A stretch of DNA of 64,000 nt. Origin: Thermopolyspora flexuosa (GTDB lineage: Bacteria; Actinomycetota; Actinomycetes; Streptosporangiales; Streptosporangiaceae). Position 1 is the first letter of the stretch, and each line of letters opens with the position of its first letter. The DNA lies in contig NZ_VFPQ01000001.1 of the NCBI RefSeq assembly GCF_006716785.1, positions 620,001 to 684,000 on the forward strand. The letters are read 5' to 3'. Positions 46,577 to 55,453 of this stretch are shown here, piece after piece. The notes below the pieces were generated by a model that saw only the letters and a program-made list of their open reading frames with translations, was not told the origin of the DNA and did not search any database. A program made the position numbers and the translations under genes.

Positions 46577-47020
46577 TCACGCCCCGCCGTCGACGCGGCG
46601 GCCGCGCAGCAGGCGCCACATCAGCCACGCCAGGAACAGGCTGGCGAGGGGCGTCAGGAGGAAGAAGGCCTGGGCGAGCCAGTCGGGCACCGGCAGCCAC
46701 ACCGCGAGCGCGATGAGCGGCACGGAGATCGGCATGGCGACGACCCAGGCGAGGAACGCCGTCGGGGCGTTCCACAGGCCGCCGGTGACCTCGGGCGGGA
46801 GATGGGGCGCGGCGATCTCGACCAGGGTCACCAGGACGACGATCGCGGCGTACCCGGCGGCGACGAGGAACGCCAGGCGGCCCCTGCGGTACGGGCGGTG
46901 GACGCGTTCGATCCGGCGCGCCACGGCCGTGGCCGCGGCCCGGCCGGCGGCGACCGCCTGCCGGACCTGTGCCCGGACCGGGCGGGAGTCCGGTGCGGTC
47001 GGCGGGTTGCCCTGCGTCAT
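46577..47020 (-). CDS. Small membrane protein of unknown function
   Basis: The 147-residue product from the ATG at 47020 has a ~45-residue basic cytoplasmic N-terminus (VRAQVRQAVAAGRAAATAVARR) and three hydrophobic helices, near residues 49-68, 86-110 and 115-137. It ends in a basic tail (LLRGRRVDGGA). No family is recognised. It is convergent with gmd, with only 9 bp between stop codons, and is probably its own transcription unit. Confidence 0.7.
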   Translation of the reverse strand: MTQGNPPTAPDSRPVRAQVRQAVAAGRAAATAVARRIERVHRPYRRGRLAFLVAAGYAAIVVLVTLVEIAAPHLPPEVTGGLWNAPTAFLAWVVAMPISVPLIALAVWLPVPDWLAQAFFLLTPLASLFLAWLMWRLLRGRRVDGGA

Positions 47021-47096
47021 GATTCCCCCTCTGGACTCGAGCGCTTCCATAGGGTTTGACGCCGGAACCGCGCAGGTTGTTGGGCGTGCGAGGGAT

Positions 47097-47124
47097 CCGC
47101 GGCCGGACACGTTTCCGGCCGCGG
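47097..47124 (-). terminator. Terminator of the P450 gene
   Basis: CCGCGGCCGG (47097-47106) pairs perfectly with CCGGCCGCGG (47115-47124), 60 bp past the P450 stop codon. Confidence 0.7.
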
Positions 47125-47184
47125 GCGACCCGCCGTCGCCGCCCGGCCCGGGCGGTGGTCGTACCGCCGCGCCGGGCGGACGCG

Positions 47185-48417
47185 TCAGACCGCGACGGGC
47201 AGGTTCTTGATCCCGTTGATGAAGTACGAGCGCAGGCGGCGCGGCTCGCCGGCCTGGCGGATCGTGGGCACGCGGCGGGCGAGGGTCTCCAGCAGCACGC
47301 GGAGCTCCAGCTTCGCCAGGTGGCTGCCGAGGCAGAAGTGCGCGCCACCGCCGCCGAAGCCGAGGTGCGGGTTCGGATCGCGGGTGATGTCGAAGGTGAA
47401 CGGGTCGGTGAAGACGTCCTCGTCCCGGTTGGCCGAGCCGTAGAACACCACGACCTTGTCGCCCTCGCGGATCCTCTGTCCGCCGATCTCGGTGTCCTGG
47501 GTCGCGGTACGGCGGAACAGGTTGACCGGGGAGACCCAGCGGATGATCTCGTCGGCCGCACGCCCGGCGAGCGACGGGTCGGCGGTGAGCCGGGCCCACT
47601 GCTCGGGGTGCTGGAAGAAGGCGAGCATGCCGCCGGTGGCCGCGTTGCGGGTGGTCTCGGTGCCCGCGACGAACAGCAGCATGACGAACGAGCCGAACTC
47701 GACGTCGCTGAGCGTGTCGCCGTTCTCGTCGGGCTGGAGCAGCTTGGTGACGATGTCCTCCCGCGGGTTCCTGCGGCGCTCCTCGCCGAGCCGGACGGCG
47801 TACTCGATCACCTTGAGGGACGGCCACTTGTCGTCGTCCGCCGGGGGCGCGTAGTCCGGGTCGTTCGCCCCGATCATCTGGTTGGACAGGTCGTAGAGCC
47901 AGGGGCGGTCCTCCTCCGGCACGCCGAGCAGCTCGCAGATCACGTACAGCGGGAGCGGGGCGGCGATGTCCTCGACGAAGTCGATCTCCGGCTTCTCCAG
48001 CGCCTTGTCGAGCAGCTCGTCGCAGAGCTCACGGATGCGGCCCTCCAGCGGCGCGATCGCCCGCGGGGTGAAGCCGCGGTTGACGAGCGCGCGGCGGCGG
48101 GTGTGCTCCGGCGGGTCCTGGTTGAGCATGATGTGCCGCTGCAGCTCGATCACGTCGTCGGGCAGCTCCTCGAACATCGACAGCCGCCGGTACGAGGAGA
48201 ACAGCTCCGGGTGCCGGGAGACGTGCACCACGTCGGCGTGCCTGGTCACCGCCCAGAAGCCCGGCCAGCCCAGCTCGTCGTCGCCGTGGTGCCAATAAAC
48301 CGGCGCGTTCGCCCGCAGCCAGGTGAACTGTTCGTGCGGCATGCCATGCGCCGCGTAGTAATCCGGGTCGACCAGGTCGATACGGACATCGAGGTCGGTC
48401 GGGCGGGATATGGTCAT
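47185..48417 (-). CDS. Cytochrome P450, CYP125/CYP124-like
   Basis: The 410-residue P450 has the I-helix oxygen motif VAGTETTRNAA, the K-helix ExxR in DEIIRW and the heme-binding loop GFGGGGAHFCLGSHLAK with the Cys ligand. Segments LNQDPPEHTRRRALVNRGFTPRAI and SANRDEDVFTDPFTFDITR are very close to the CYP125/CYP124/CYP142 group, which omega-oxidises the side chains of cholesterol and branched lipids. A full KstR-type palindrome 54 bp upstream strengthens that link. The ATG at 48417 follows GGAAGG. A ferredoxin gene lies at 39249-39440; no reductase gene is adjacent. Confidence 0.9.
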   Translation of the reverse strand: MTISRPTDLDVRIDLVDPDYYAAHGMPHEQFTWLRANAPVYWHHGDDELGWPGFWAVTRHADVVHVSRHPELFSSYRRLSMFEELPDDVIELQRHIMLNQDPPEHTRRRALVNRGFTPRAIAPLEGRIRELCDELLDKALEKPEIDFVEDIAAPLPLYVICELLGVPEEDRPWLYDLSNQMIGANDPDYAPPADDDKWPSLKVIEYAVRLGEERRRNPREDIVTKLLQPDENGDTLSDVEFGSFVMLLFVAGTETTRNAATGGMLAFFQHPEQWARLTADPSLAGRAADEIIRWVSPVNLFRRTATQDTEIGGQRIREGDKVVVFYGSANRDEDVFTDPFTFDITRDPNPHLGFGGGGAHFCLGSHLAKLELRVLLETLARRVPTIRQAGEPRRLRSYFINGIKNLPVAV

Positions 48418-48470
48418 GCGTGAACCTTCCGCGTCCTGGGTTTGAACAAACGCTCGGCCGGGGACCCGGC

Positions 48471-48484
48471 TGGAACGTGTTCTA
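48471..48484 (-). promoter_or_regulatory. KstR-type operator upstream of the P450 gene
   Basis: TGGAACGTGTTCTA fits TnnAACnnGTTnnA at all eight defined positions and contains the core AACGTGTT of the mycobacterial KstR motif. It lies 54-67 bp upstream of the P450 start codon. Confidence 0.7.
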
Positions 48485-48836
48485 TTACGTGTCGCCGGTT
48501 CCGTCAAGAAAGTTGCTCGATTGTCCCGGTGCGTCTTCTGTGGCTGATGCCCGGTTTTAGGCGCTTAATTCTCTGGTCCAGAGTACTTCTTTCCGCCGGG
48601 CGCGATCCGGGGCCTGTGCGGCCCGCGCCGGCGTGCGCGCATGCCCTGTGACGTAGGGGATCCGGGGGCGAACGGTCCGTGGCGGGCCATGCCGCGCGAC
48701 GCTGCCGCCCGGAGGGCATGCGAACGCACCCCGGGTCATACGGCGACGCGTCGGGGTAATGGCGTATGAAAACCGCGGAAACGCCTTGATAGGTGTCCGG
48801 GCGCGCGGGTCAGGCTCAGTGTGAGCGCCTATTCGC
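48485..48836. other. Non-coding stretch between the P450 operator and the lipase promoter
   Basis: Apart from the operator on its left and the lipase promoter elements on its right, no gene is seen. Open frames are short and lack ribosome sites. Confidence 0.4.
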
Positions 48837-48852
48837 CACCTGTCAACAGGTG
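48837..48852. promoter_or_regulatory. Palindrome upstream of the lipase promoter
   Basis: CACCTGT-CA-ACAGGTG is a perfect inverted repeat about 62 bp upstream of the putative -35 box of the lipase gene. It resembles a dimeric-regulator site; the protein is unknown. Confidence 0.45.
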
Positions 48853-48913
48853 ATATTTCCGGAGATTTACAGGCTGATGAAGTGGCTGGTCGCGGTCTAC
48901 ACCAATGAAATGG

Positions 48914-48942
48914 TTGACAGTGTTACCCGCTGGTAGTAACGA
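48914..48942 (+). promoter_or_regulatory. Putative vegetative promoter of the lipase gene
   Basis: TTGACA (48914-48919) - 17 bp - TAACGA (48937-48942) is a consensus -35 at ideal spacing with a fair -10. It would give a leader of about 80 nt to the ATG at 49030. Confidence 0.5.
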
Positions 48943-49029
48943 TTCTTGCAGCCTCTTTTCTCATTCTCTTCGATTGGCCCGGCCGGCTGACTCGGCCCCG
49001 GCCGCCGGGCGTATTTCCGGAGGATCGCC

Positions 49030-49986
49030 ATGCCCCAGCGCCCCACCGCCTCGCACTCGGTCCGTCACTCGCCGTCACCGCGCCGCTCCCGGCGGTTCAC
49101 CCGGAGGCTCGCCGCGCTCGCCGCCTGCGCCCTGGGCGTCACGCTCGCCCTCCCCGGTACGGCGTACGCCGGGTCGGCCGCCCACGCGTCCGGGTTCGCC
49201 GGCCGGTACGTCGCGCTCGGCGACTCGTATGTGGCCGGTCCGGGCATCCCGAAGCTGCGGATCGAGTCCGGCCTGTGCGCCCGGTCCACGAACAACTACC
49301 CGTCGAAGATCGCCGCGGAGCTCAGGCCCAGCGCGTTCACCGACATGTCGTGCTCGGGCGCGGAGACCAAGCACATGACCCAGTGGCAGCACCTCAACCC
49401 GCCGCAGTTCTCCGCGCTCCGCCCGGACACCCGCCTGGTGACGTTCACCATCGGCGGCAACGACTCCGGGTTCATCGAGATCCTCACCACCTGCGCGGTC
49501 GTCGGGGTGCTCAACCCCGGCGGCGCGCCCTGCGAGAAGAAGTACAACCTGGGCGGTTCGGACACCATCGACCGCCGCATCGACGAGACGATGCCGAAGA
49601 TCGCCGAGGTGATCCGCGGCATCCGCGAGCGGGCCCCGCAGGCGGCCGTGTTCGCCGTCGGCTACCCCGCGGTCCTCCCGGACAGCAAGGACTCCTGCGT
49701 CACCAACATCCCGCTCGCCCGCGGCGACGTGCCGTACCTCGCCGGGAAGATCCGGCGGTTCAACGAGCGCCTCGCCGCGGTCGCCGCCGAGAACGGCGCG
49801 ATCTACGTCGACACCTACACGCCGAGCGTCGGCCGGGACGGCTGTCAGGCGGCGGACGTGCGGTGGATCGAGGGGATCGAGGACGTGCGCGGCGCGATCC
49901 CCGTGCACCCGAACGCCCGAGGCATGGCCGGCATCGCCGAGGTGGTGCTCGCCGCGATCCGCGCGGTCAACCTCGCGGGCGTCTGA
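49030..49986 (+). CDS. Secreted SGNH/GDSL-family lipase or esterase
   Basis: The 318-residue precursor begins with an Arg-rich n-region, a hydrophobic core (LAALAACALGVTLALPG) and an AYA-type cleavage site near residue 47. The SGNH blocks are present: nucleophile Ser in VALGDSYVAGPG, oxyanion Gly/Asn in TIGGNDSGF, and the C-terminal His in IPVHPNARGM. Six cysteines suggest three disulfides, as in the Streptomyces SGNH lipases. It hydrolyses lipid or polymer esters outside the cell. The ATG at 49030 follows CGGAGG. A KstR-type palindrome lies just after its stop codon. Confidence 0.9.
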   Translation: MPQRPTASHSVRHSPSPRRSRRFTRRLAALAACALGVTLALPGTAYAGSAAHASGFAGRYVALGDSYVAGPGIPKLRIESGLCARSTNNYPSKIAAELRPSAFTDMSCSGAETKHMTQWQHLNPPQFSALRPDTRLVTFTIGGNDSGFIEILTTCAVVGVLNPGGAPCEKKYNLGGSDTIDRRIDETMPKIAEVIRGIRERAPQAAVFAVGYPAVLPDSKDSCVTNIPLARGDVPYLAGKIRRFNERLAAVAAENGAIYVDTYTPSVGRDGCQAADVRWIEGIEDVRGAIPVHPNARGMAGIAEVVLAAIRAVNLAGV

Positions 49987-50000
49987 CCAGGTCCGCGCGG

Positions 50001-50014
50001 TGTAACACGTTCCA
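50001..50014. promoter_or_regulatory. KstR-pattern palindrome between convergent lipase and kstR-like gene
   Basis: TGTAACACGTTCCA fits TnnAACnnGTTnnA at all eight positions. Its place between two stop codons is odd for a repressor site. Confidence 0.45.
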
Positions 50015-50055
50015 GCTTGACACCCCGGGTGAGGGCGCGGGCGGCCGCCCGGCCG

Positions 50056-50727
50056 CTACAGGCCCGCGAACAGGCGATCGGCGGCGAGCTCGATGTGCCG
50101 GGTCATCTGTTCGTAGGTGCGCCGCCCGCGCAGCATCTCCAGCAGCTCCATCACCCAGGCGGCGGTGAGGGCGCCCGCGAGGGCGAGCCGGTCCTCGGTG
50201 ATCTCCTGCTGGGGGAGGCCGGCGGCGACGCGCAGCAGCAGCGTGCTCACCCGGTCGGCGAACGGGGTGCTCACCTCGGTGATGATCAGCGAGCGGATGA
50301 GCGCGTCGGCGAGCTCCGGCTCGCGCATGAGGCCGCGGGCGGCGCGCATGAGCACGTCCGCGGCCTTCCCGGCGGCGGTGGGGGCGCTGGGCGGGCGGCG
50401 CTCGATGCTGCGCTCCAGCATGTCGAGCTCCTCGCTCACCACCGCCACGACCAGGTCCATCTTCGACGGGAAGTAGCGGTAGAGCGTGCCGAGGGCGACC
50501 CCGGCGCGCTCGGCGACGGTGCGCATCTGCATCGCCTCGATGCCGCCCCGGGAGGCGAGCGCGGCGGCGGCCTGGACGATGCGCCTGCGCCGCTGGAGCT
50601 GGCTTCGGGTCCGCACACCGCTCGGCGGCTCCGCCGCGGGGCGGGACGACGACCGTTCCCCGTCGGTCATTTCGTTCGCCGCCTCCGGCGCGGTCAAAGC
50701 GTCGAGAGGGGCGCGCGACCTACGCAT
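50056..50727 (-). CDS. kstR: TetR-family regulator, KstR-like
   Basis: The 223-residue protein has a TetR HTH close to that of mycobacterial KstR: LQRRRRIVQAAAALASRGG, MQMRTVAERAGVALGTLYRY, FPSKMDLVVAVVSEEL. KstR represses sterol-catabolism genes and is released by 3-oxo-cholestenoyl-CoA-type ligands. The N-terminal ~40 residues before the HTH are Ser/Pro/Arg-rich and may start later in vivo. AACACGTT, the core of the KstR operator, lies 4 bp before the ATG at 50727, with a full site ~125 bp upstream, consistent with autorepression. Whether the ligand is a sterol in this organism is unknown. Confidence 0.82.
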   Translation of the reverse strand: MRRSRAPLDALTAPEAANEMTDGERSSSRPAAEPPSGVRTRSQLQRRRRIVQAAAALASRGGIEAMQMRTVAERAGVALGTLYRYFPSKMDLVVAVVSEELDMLERSIERRPPSAPTAAGKAADVLMRAARGLMREPELADALIRSLIITEVSTPFADRVSTLLLRVAAGLPQQEITEDRLALAGALTAAWVMELLEMLRGRRTYEQMTRHIELAADRLFAGL

Positions 50728-50730
50728 GAG

Positions 50731-50738
50731 AACACGTT
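50731..50738 (-). promoter_or_regulatory. KstR operator core at the kstR-like start codon
   Basis: AACACGTT is the AACnnGTT core. The outer T and A of the full pattern are missing. It abuts the start codon, so binding would block initiation of transcription or translation. Confidence 0.4.
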
Positions 50739-50852
50739 ACTTGATTTTTCACCCATCGAGTCGGGTTACCGGCCGGTCACAAACGCGCCCTGCTCAACCT
50801 GGTTCGCGGCGCACTCCCCGCATGGTGGAAGGTTCACGGCCGGAAACTTTCA

Positions 50853-50866
50853 TGGAACACGTTCTA
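50853..50866 (-). promoter_or_regulatory. KstR-type operator upstream of the kstR-like gene
   Basis: TGGAACACGTTCTA fits TnnAACnnGTTnnA at all eight positions and is almost the same as the site before the P450 gene. It is about 125 bp upstream of the start codon. Confidence 0.65.
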
Positions 50867-51585
50867 CTTTGCTGCCGTCCGAAAATCCCGCCGGGTGCGG
50901 CGTATCGGACCCGCCTCGATCGTACGGCTCGCGCCGCACCGCGCGGCGGGCCGGGGAGGGGACCCAAAAGGCGGCCGCAGACCGCCCTGCGGCGCGACGC
51001 CCGGCGGTCATGGGCGGCCATGGACCCGCACGCCGCCATCTCAGGGCGTACACCGGCGCCCGGTGAGGCGTCGGGCGGTCCCGGTGTACCGGGGTACGGC
51101 ATGGCGAAGAGGCATGTCGTCGCCGTTGCGGCGACCCCCGGTGCGTGGTCACAGGCCGGCCGGTCGGCCGAGCCGTACGCGGGCGGAGGAACGGCACTGT
51201 CCGGGCGCGCACACGACTCCGCGGCCTTCCCCGTCGTCGGTGAGCGCGGCAGCCCCCTCAACGGCCACGACATTGCGAACGATTGAATGACGATCCGAGA
51301 ACGGGTAAGTAATTTCAGAAATCATGGCGACAAGGCCTTAACGCAAACGTAATCATCGCGGGCGGCAAGGGCCGCCCGGGCGCGCTCCGCCGGGCGGCAC
51401 GGTGCGGCCCGGCACGTTTTTAAGAGGTCTGCGCGCGCCCGGAAGCCGGCGGCACGCCGATACCCTCGAATCATTCGCCGGGACCCGGGTCCACCGCCGT
51501 GGAAACGTCTTAAGTGCGCAAGTGAATCGATCCGCGCAGGCGGCCGATGGGTAACCTCCTCCGTGTCGGCAATTGGAGGGGGCAT
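50867..51585. other. Large divergent intergenic region before the SDR/oxidase/epimerase operon
   Basis: This 719-bp gap holds no convincing gene: the open frames are low-complexity and lack ribosome sites. The AT-rich stretch 51265-51350 is the likeliest place for the operon promoter, though no clear hexamer pair is seen. The short palindrome GAATCATTC occurs near 51468. The low gene density is unlike the rest of the window. Confidence 0.4.
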
Positions 51586-52371
51586 ATGGATCTCAAAATT
51601 GACAACAAGGTCTTTGTCGTCACCGGCGCCTCGGCCGGCATCGGAGAGGCCACCACCCGGTTTCTCGCCGAGGAGGGCGCCCGGGTCGTCGGCGTGGCCC
51701 GCAATCCGAAGTCCATTGACGGGGTGCACGAGAACATCACGGCCGTCGCCGAGGATCTGCGCGACCCGGACGCGCCGCAGCGCGTGGTCGAGGTCGCCCT
51801 CGAGCGGTACCGCCGGCTGGACGGACTGGTCAACAACGTCGGCGCGCTGCAGTCCCGCACCGGTTTCCTCGACGCGACCGACGCCGACTGGAAGGCGACG
51901 TTCGATCTCAACCTGCATTCGCTGGTGCGGATGACCCGGGCGGTGCTCCCCGTGCTGCTGGAGCGCGGATCCGGCAGCCTGGTGCACATCGCCAGCGAGG
52001 CGGCCCGGTTCCCCGACCCGGCGCTGGTGGACTACGCGGCCTCCAAGGCGGCGCTGCTGTCGATGTCGAAGAGCCTCGCCGCGGAGTTCGGCCCGCGCGG
52101 CATCCGGTCCAACGTGGTCTCCCCCGGCCCCACGCGCACCGCGCTGTTCGACGCCCCGGGCGGCTTCGCCGAGCAGCTCGCCGAGCGGTACGGCACGACC
52201 CCGGACGAGGCGGTCGACCACTTCATCCGCGAGGTACGGCGGCTGCCCAGCGGCCGGATCGGCCACCCGGACGACGTCGCCCGCGTCATCGCCTACCTGC
52301 TCTCGCCGCTCGCGGGGCAGGTGACCGGCGCCGAGTGGGCGGTCGACGGCGGCGCGCTGCGCCAGCTCTGA
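51586..52371 (+). CDS. Short-chain dehydrogenase/reductase
   Basis: The 261-residue classical SDR has the cofactor motif [26 protein letters not shown] in place of NNAG, and the catalytic Ser/Tyr/Lys set in [25 protein letters not shown] (quoted in part). The C-terminal [19 protein letters not shown] is standard. An Arg in GVARNP suggests NADP preference. The ATG at 51586 follows TTGGAGGGGG. It is 16 bp upstream of the MFS gene and is the first gene of the operon described at 51.6-58.7 kb. Substrate unknown. Confidence 0.88.
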   Translation: MDLKIDNKVFVVTGASAGIGEATTRFLAEEGARVVGVARNPKSIDGVHENITAVAEDLRDPDAPQRVVEVALERYRRLDGLVNNVGALQSRTGFLDATDADWKATFDLNLHSLVRMTRAVLPVLLERGSGSLVHIASEAARFPDPALVDYAASKAALLSMSKSLAAEFGPRGIRSNVVSPGPTRTALFDAPGGFAEQLAERYGTTPDEAVDHFIREVRRLPSGRIGHPDDVARVIAYLLSPLAGQVTGAEWAVDGGALRQL

Positions 52372-52387
52372 CCGGCCGGGGGACGAC

Positions 52388-53575
52388 GTGCCACTGGCGC
52401 TGTTGGCCCTGGCCCTCGGGGCGTTCGGCATCGGCACCACCGAGTTCGTCATCGTCGGGCTGCTGCCCGACGTGGCCGCCGACCTGTCGGTGTCGATCCC
52501 GCAGGCCGGGCTGCTCGTCACCGGCTACGCGCTGAGCGTGGTGATCGGGGCCCCGCTGATGACCATCGCGGGGAACCGCATCCCGCGGCGCGGCATGCTG
52601 CTGCTCCTCATGGGCTTCTTCGTCGCGGGCAACCTGCTGTGCGCGATCGCGCCCGACTACGGCACGCTGCTCGCCGGGCGCGTGGTCGCCGCGATCTGCC
52701 ACGGCGCGTTCTTCGGCATCGGCTCGGTGGTGGCCGCCCGCGTGGTCGATCCGAGCCGGGAGGCCCGCGCGGTCGCGCTCATGTTCATGGGGCTCACCCT
52801 GGCGAACGTGCTCGGCGTGCCGCTCGGCACGCTGCTCGGCCAGCAGTTCGGCTGGCGCGCCACCTTCTGGGTGGTGGCGGGCCTCGGCGTGGCCGGCCTG
52901 CTCGGCGTCCGGTTCCTCGTCCCGCCCCAGGAACGCGAGCCCGGGGCCGGCCTCGGCCGCGAGCTCGCCGCGTTCCGCGCCCCGGGCGTGTGGCTCGGCC
53001 TCGCCACCACCACGCTCGGGTTCGCCGGGGTGTTCGCCTCGTTCACCTACCTCGCGCCGATGATGACCGACCTGGCGGGCTTTCCGCCCGCCGCGGTCTC
53101 CTGGCTGCTCGTGTTGTTCGGCGCGGGCCTCTGCGTCGGCAACTACCTGGGCGGCAAGGCCGCCGACCGGGCGCTGATGCCCACGCTGTACGGCGTGCTC
53201 GGCGGCCTCACCGTCGTGCTGCTGCTGTTCACCGTCACCGTGCACACCCGCCTGGGCGCCGCCGTCACCGTCGCGGTGTTCGGCGCGGTCGCGTTCGCCA
53301 CCGTGCCGCCCCTCCAGTTGCGTGTGCTGCGGCAGACCGGCGGCGCCCCGGCGCTCGCGTCGAGCGCCAACATCTCCGCGTTCAACCTGGGCAACGCCCT
53401 CGGCGCCTGGCTCAGCGGCCTCGCCATCGACCACGGCCTGGGCTACACCGCGCCGAACTGGATCGGCGCGCTGCTGACCGCCGCGGGACTCGGCATCGCG
53501 CTCGTCTCCGGCCTGCTCGACCGCCGCGCCCCCCGCGAGCGGCTCGTCACGGACCGCGCCGACGTCTCCGCCTGA
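52388..53575 (+). CDS. MFS transporter, DHA1-type efflux pump
   Basis: The 395-residue protein has 12 predicted helices and the DHA1 hallmarks: LGAFGIGTTEFVIVGLLPDVA, the loop GNRIPRRGM and motif C-like sequence LTLANVLGVPLGTLLGQ. This group includes CmlA/Cmx chloramphenicol exporters and arabinose/purine efflux pumps. It likely exports a small polar product. The GTG at 52388 lies 16 bp after the SDR stop. Its place within the operon suggests export of, or self-protection from, the operon's product. Confidence 0.88.
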   Translation: MPLALLALALGAFGIGTTEFVIVGLLPDVAADLSVSIPQAGLLVTGYALSVVIGAPLMTIAGNRIPRRGMLLLLMGFFVAGNLLCAIAPDYGTLLAGRVVAAICHGAFFGIGSVVAARVVDPSREARAVALMFMGLTLANVLGVPLGTLLGQQFGWRATFWVVAGLGVAGLLGVRFLVPPQEREPGAGLGRELAAFRAPGVWLGLATTTLGFAGVFASFTYLAPMMTDLAGFPPAAVSWLLVLFGAGLCVGNYLGGKAADRALMPTLYGVLGGLTVVLLLFTVTVHTRLGAAVTVAVFGAVAFATVPPLQLRVLRQTGGAPALASSANISAFNLGNALGAWLSGLAIDHGLGYTAPNWIGALLTAAGLGIALVSGLLDRRAPRERLVTDRADVSA

Positions 53576-53688
53576 CGATCCCCGTCCTCCGCCCGCATTC
53601 CCCCGCGATCCCCACCCCTCTCGGCCTCACCCTGCCTTCGTCCGCGCCTCATCTCCGGTTTCCCCCTGTTCCGATCAGTGAGGTGGGC

Positions 53689-55359
53689 ATGTCACCCCTG
53701 TCGCTGAACCGTCGTTCCCTGCTGCTCGGCGGCGCCGCCATGGGCGGCGGAGCCCTCGCCGCGACCGCCATGGCGCCGGCCGCCGCCACCGCCGCGCCCC
53801 CCGACCCCCGCGACGCGGGGGCGAAGATCACCCCCGACGACCCCCGCTACACGGCGCTGACCACGGGAAACAACCAGCGGTACGAGTCCGCGCCGGAGTA
53901 CGTGAAGATGATCCGCTCCACCGCCGACGCGGAGCGCGCGCTGCGCGACGCCTACCGGGCGGGCAAGCGGGTCTCGGTGCGCAGCGGCGGCCACTGCTTC
54001 GCCGACTTCGTGTGCAACCCCGAGGTCGAGGTGATCCTCGACTTCTCCGAGATGACCCACGTCGGCTACGACCCCAAGATGCGGGCCTTCGTGGTGGAGC
54101 CCGGGGCCCGGCTGCTCAACGTCTACGAGGCCCTGTACAAGGGCTGGGGGGTGACGATCCCCGGCGGCATCTGCTACAGCGTCGGCGCCGGCGGGCACAT
54201 CAGCGGCGGCGGGTACGGCCTGCTGTCCCGCGCCCACGGCCTCGTCGTCGACCACCTGTACGCGGTGGAGGTGGTCACCGTCGGCCCGCGCGGCCAGGTC
54301 AGGACGGTCGTGGCCACCCGGGAGCGCAACGACCCCAACCGCGACCTGTGGTGGGCGCACACCGGCGGCGGGGGCGGCAACTTCGGCCTGATCACCCGCT
54401 ACTGGTTCCGCTCCCCGGACGCCCGCCGCGACCGGCCGGAGGACCTGCTCGTCAAACCCCCGGCCACGGTGCTGGTGAGCGCCGCCGACCTGCCCTGGAG
54501 CCAGTTCGACGAGCGCTCCTTCGCCCGGCTGCTGAAGAACTTCGGCGCCTGGCACGAGGCGAACAGCGCGCCGGACTCGCCGTACCGGCACCTGTCCAGC
54601 CTGTTCAACGTCAACTCCAAGGCGCACGGCGCGCTGAGCGTGTTCACCCAGGTGGACGCCACCGTGCCGAACGCCCGCCGGCTGCTCGACGACTACCTGG
54701 CCGCGCTGCTCGACGGCACCGGAATCAGCCCGCGGAACATGGCACGGCCCTCCGGCGAGCTGCCGCACCTGCCCGCGCTCGCCGCGCCGCGCGAGATGCC
54801 GTGGATGACCGCGACCCGGCTGGTCGGCACGAACAACCCGACGATCACCCACCCGGGCATGCGGGCCGCGCACAAGTCCGGCTACATGCGCCGGAACTTC
54901 TCCGACCGGCAGATCTCGGCGCTGTACCGCTACATGACCCGGGAGGACTTCACCAACCCGGACACCATGCTCGTGCTGTTCTCGTTCGGCGGCGCGGTCA
55001 ACGCGGTGGACCCGGCCGCGACCGCGAACGCGCAGCGCTCCAGCGTGTTCAAGATGTGCTTCCAGACCTTCTGGCCGGACCGGAAGGACGACGCCTTCTA
55101 CCTGGACTGGATCCGCGGCCTGTACGCGGACTTCTTCGCCGAGAGCAAGGGCGTCCCGCTCATCGGCGACCAGATGGACGGCTGCTACATCAATTACCCC
55201 GACAGCGACATGGCGGACCCGGCGTACAACCGCTCCGGAGTGCCCTGGTCGACGCTTTACTACAAGGACAACTATCCCCGCCTTCAGCAGGTCAAGCGGC
55301 GGTACGACCCGGAGAACTTCTTCCGGCACTCGCTTTCCGTCGAACCCGCCGGTTCCTGA
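53689..55359 (+). CDS. Tat-exported FAD-linked oxidase with bicovalent flavin (BBE family)
   Basis: The 556-residue protein starts with a twin-arginine-type signal (LNRRSLLLGGAAMGGGALAA to ATAAP near residue 36). The PCMH FAD domain contains VRSGGHCFADF, with the His for 8-alpha linkage, and IPGGICYSVGAGGHISGGGYG, with the Cys for 6-S linkage, so the flavin should be doubly attached. The C-terminal BBE motif is YYKDNYPRLQQVKRRYDPENFF. Relatives oxidise oligosaccharides, alkaloids or alcohols with O2. Export after folding fits covalent FAD loading in the cytoplasm. The substrate is unknown; a sugar is plausible given the neighbours. Confidence 0.9.
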   Translation: MSPLSLNRRSLLLGGAAMGGGALAATAMAPAAATAAPPDPRDAGAKITPDDPRYTALTTGNNQRYESAPEYVKMIRSTADAERALRDAYRAGKRVSVRSGGHCFADFVCNPEVEVILDFSEMTHVGYDPKMRAFVVEPGARLLNVYEALYKGWGVTIPGGICYSVGAGGHISGGGYGLLSRAHGLVVDHLYAVEVVTVGPRGQVRTVVATRERNDPNRDLWWAHTGGGGGNFGLITRYWFRSPDARRDRPEDLLVKPPATVLVSAADLPWSQFDERSFARLLKNFGAWHEANSAPDSPYRHLSSLFNVNSKAHGALSVFTQVDATVPNARRLLDDYLAALLDGTGISPRNMARPSGELPHLPALAAPREMPWMTATRLVGTNNPTITHPGMRAAHKSGYMRRNFSDRQISALYRYMTREDFTNPDTMLVLFSFGGAVNAVDPAATANAQRSSVFKMCFQTFWPDRKDDAFYLDWIRGLYADFFAESKGVPLIGDQMDGCYINYPDSDMADPAYNRSGVPWSTLYYKDNYPRLQQVKRRYDPENFFRHSLSVEPAGS

Positions 55360-55453
55360 CCGATAAACCCTCCCGAGAATCGCGCCCGAACCGACGGGCG
55401 GCACCCTCACCCGAATTCCTGTCGGTGAATCTCGGACGAAGGGAAAACACATC

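Noticed and set aside
50867-51585. Small genes in the large intergenic gap
   Set aside because: Open frames on both strands are Arg/Pro/Gly-rich, mutually overlapping and without ribosome sites or domains.
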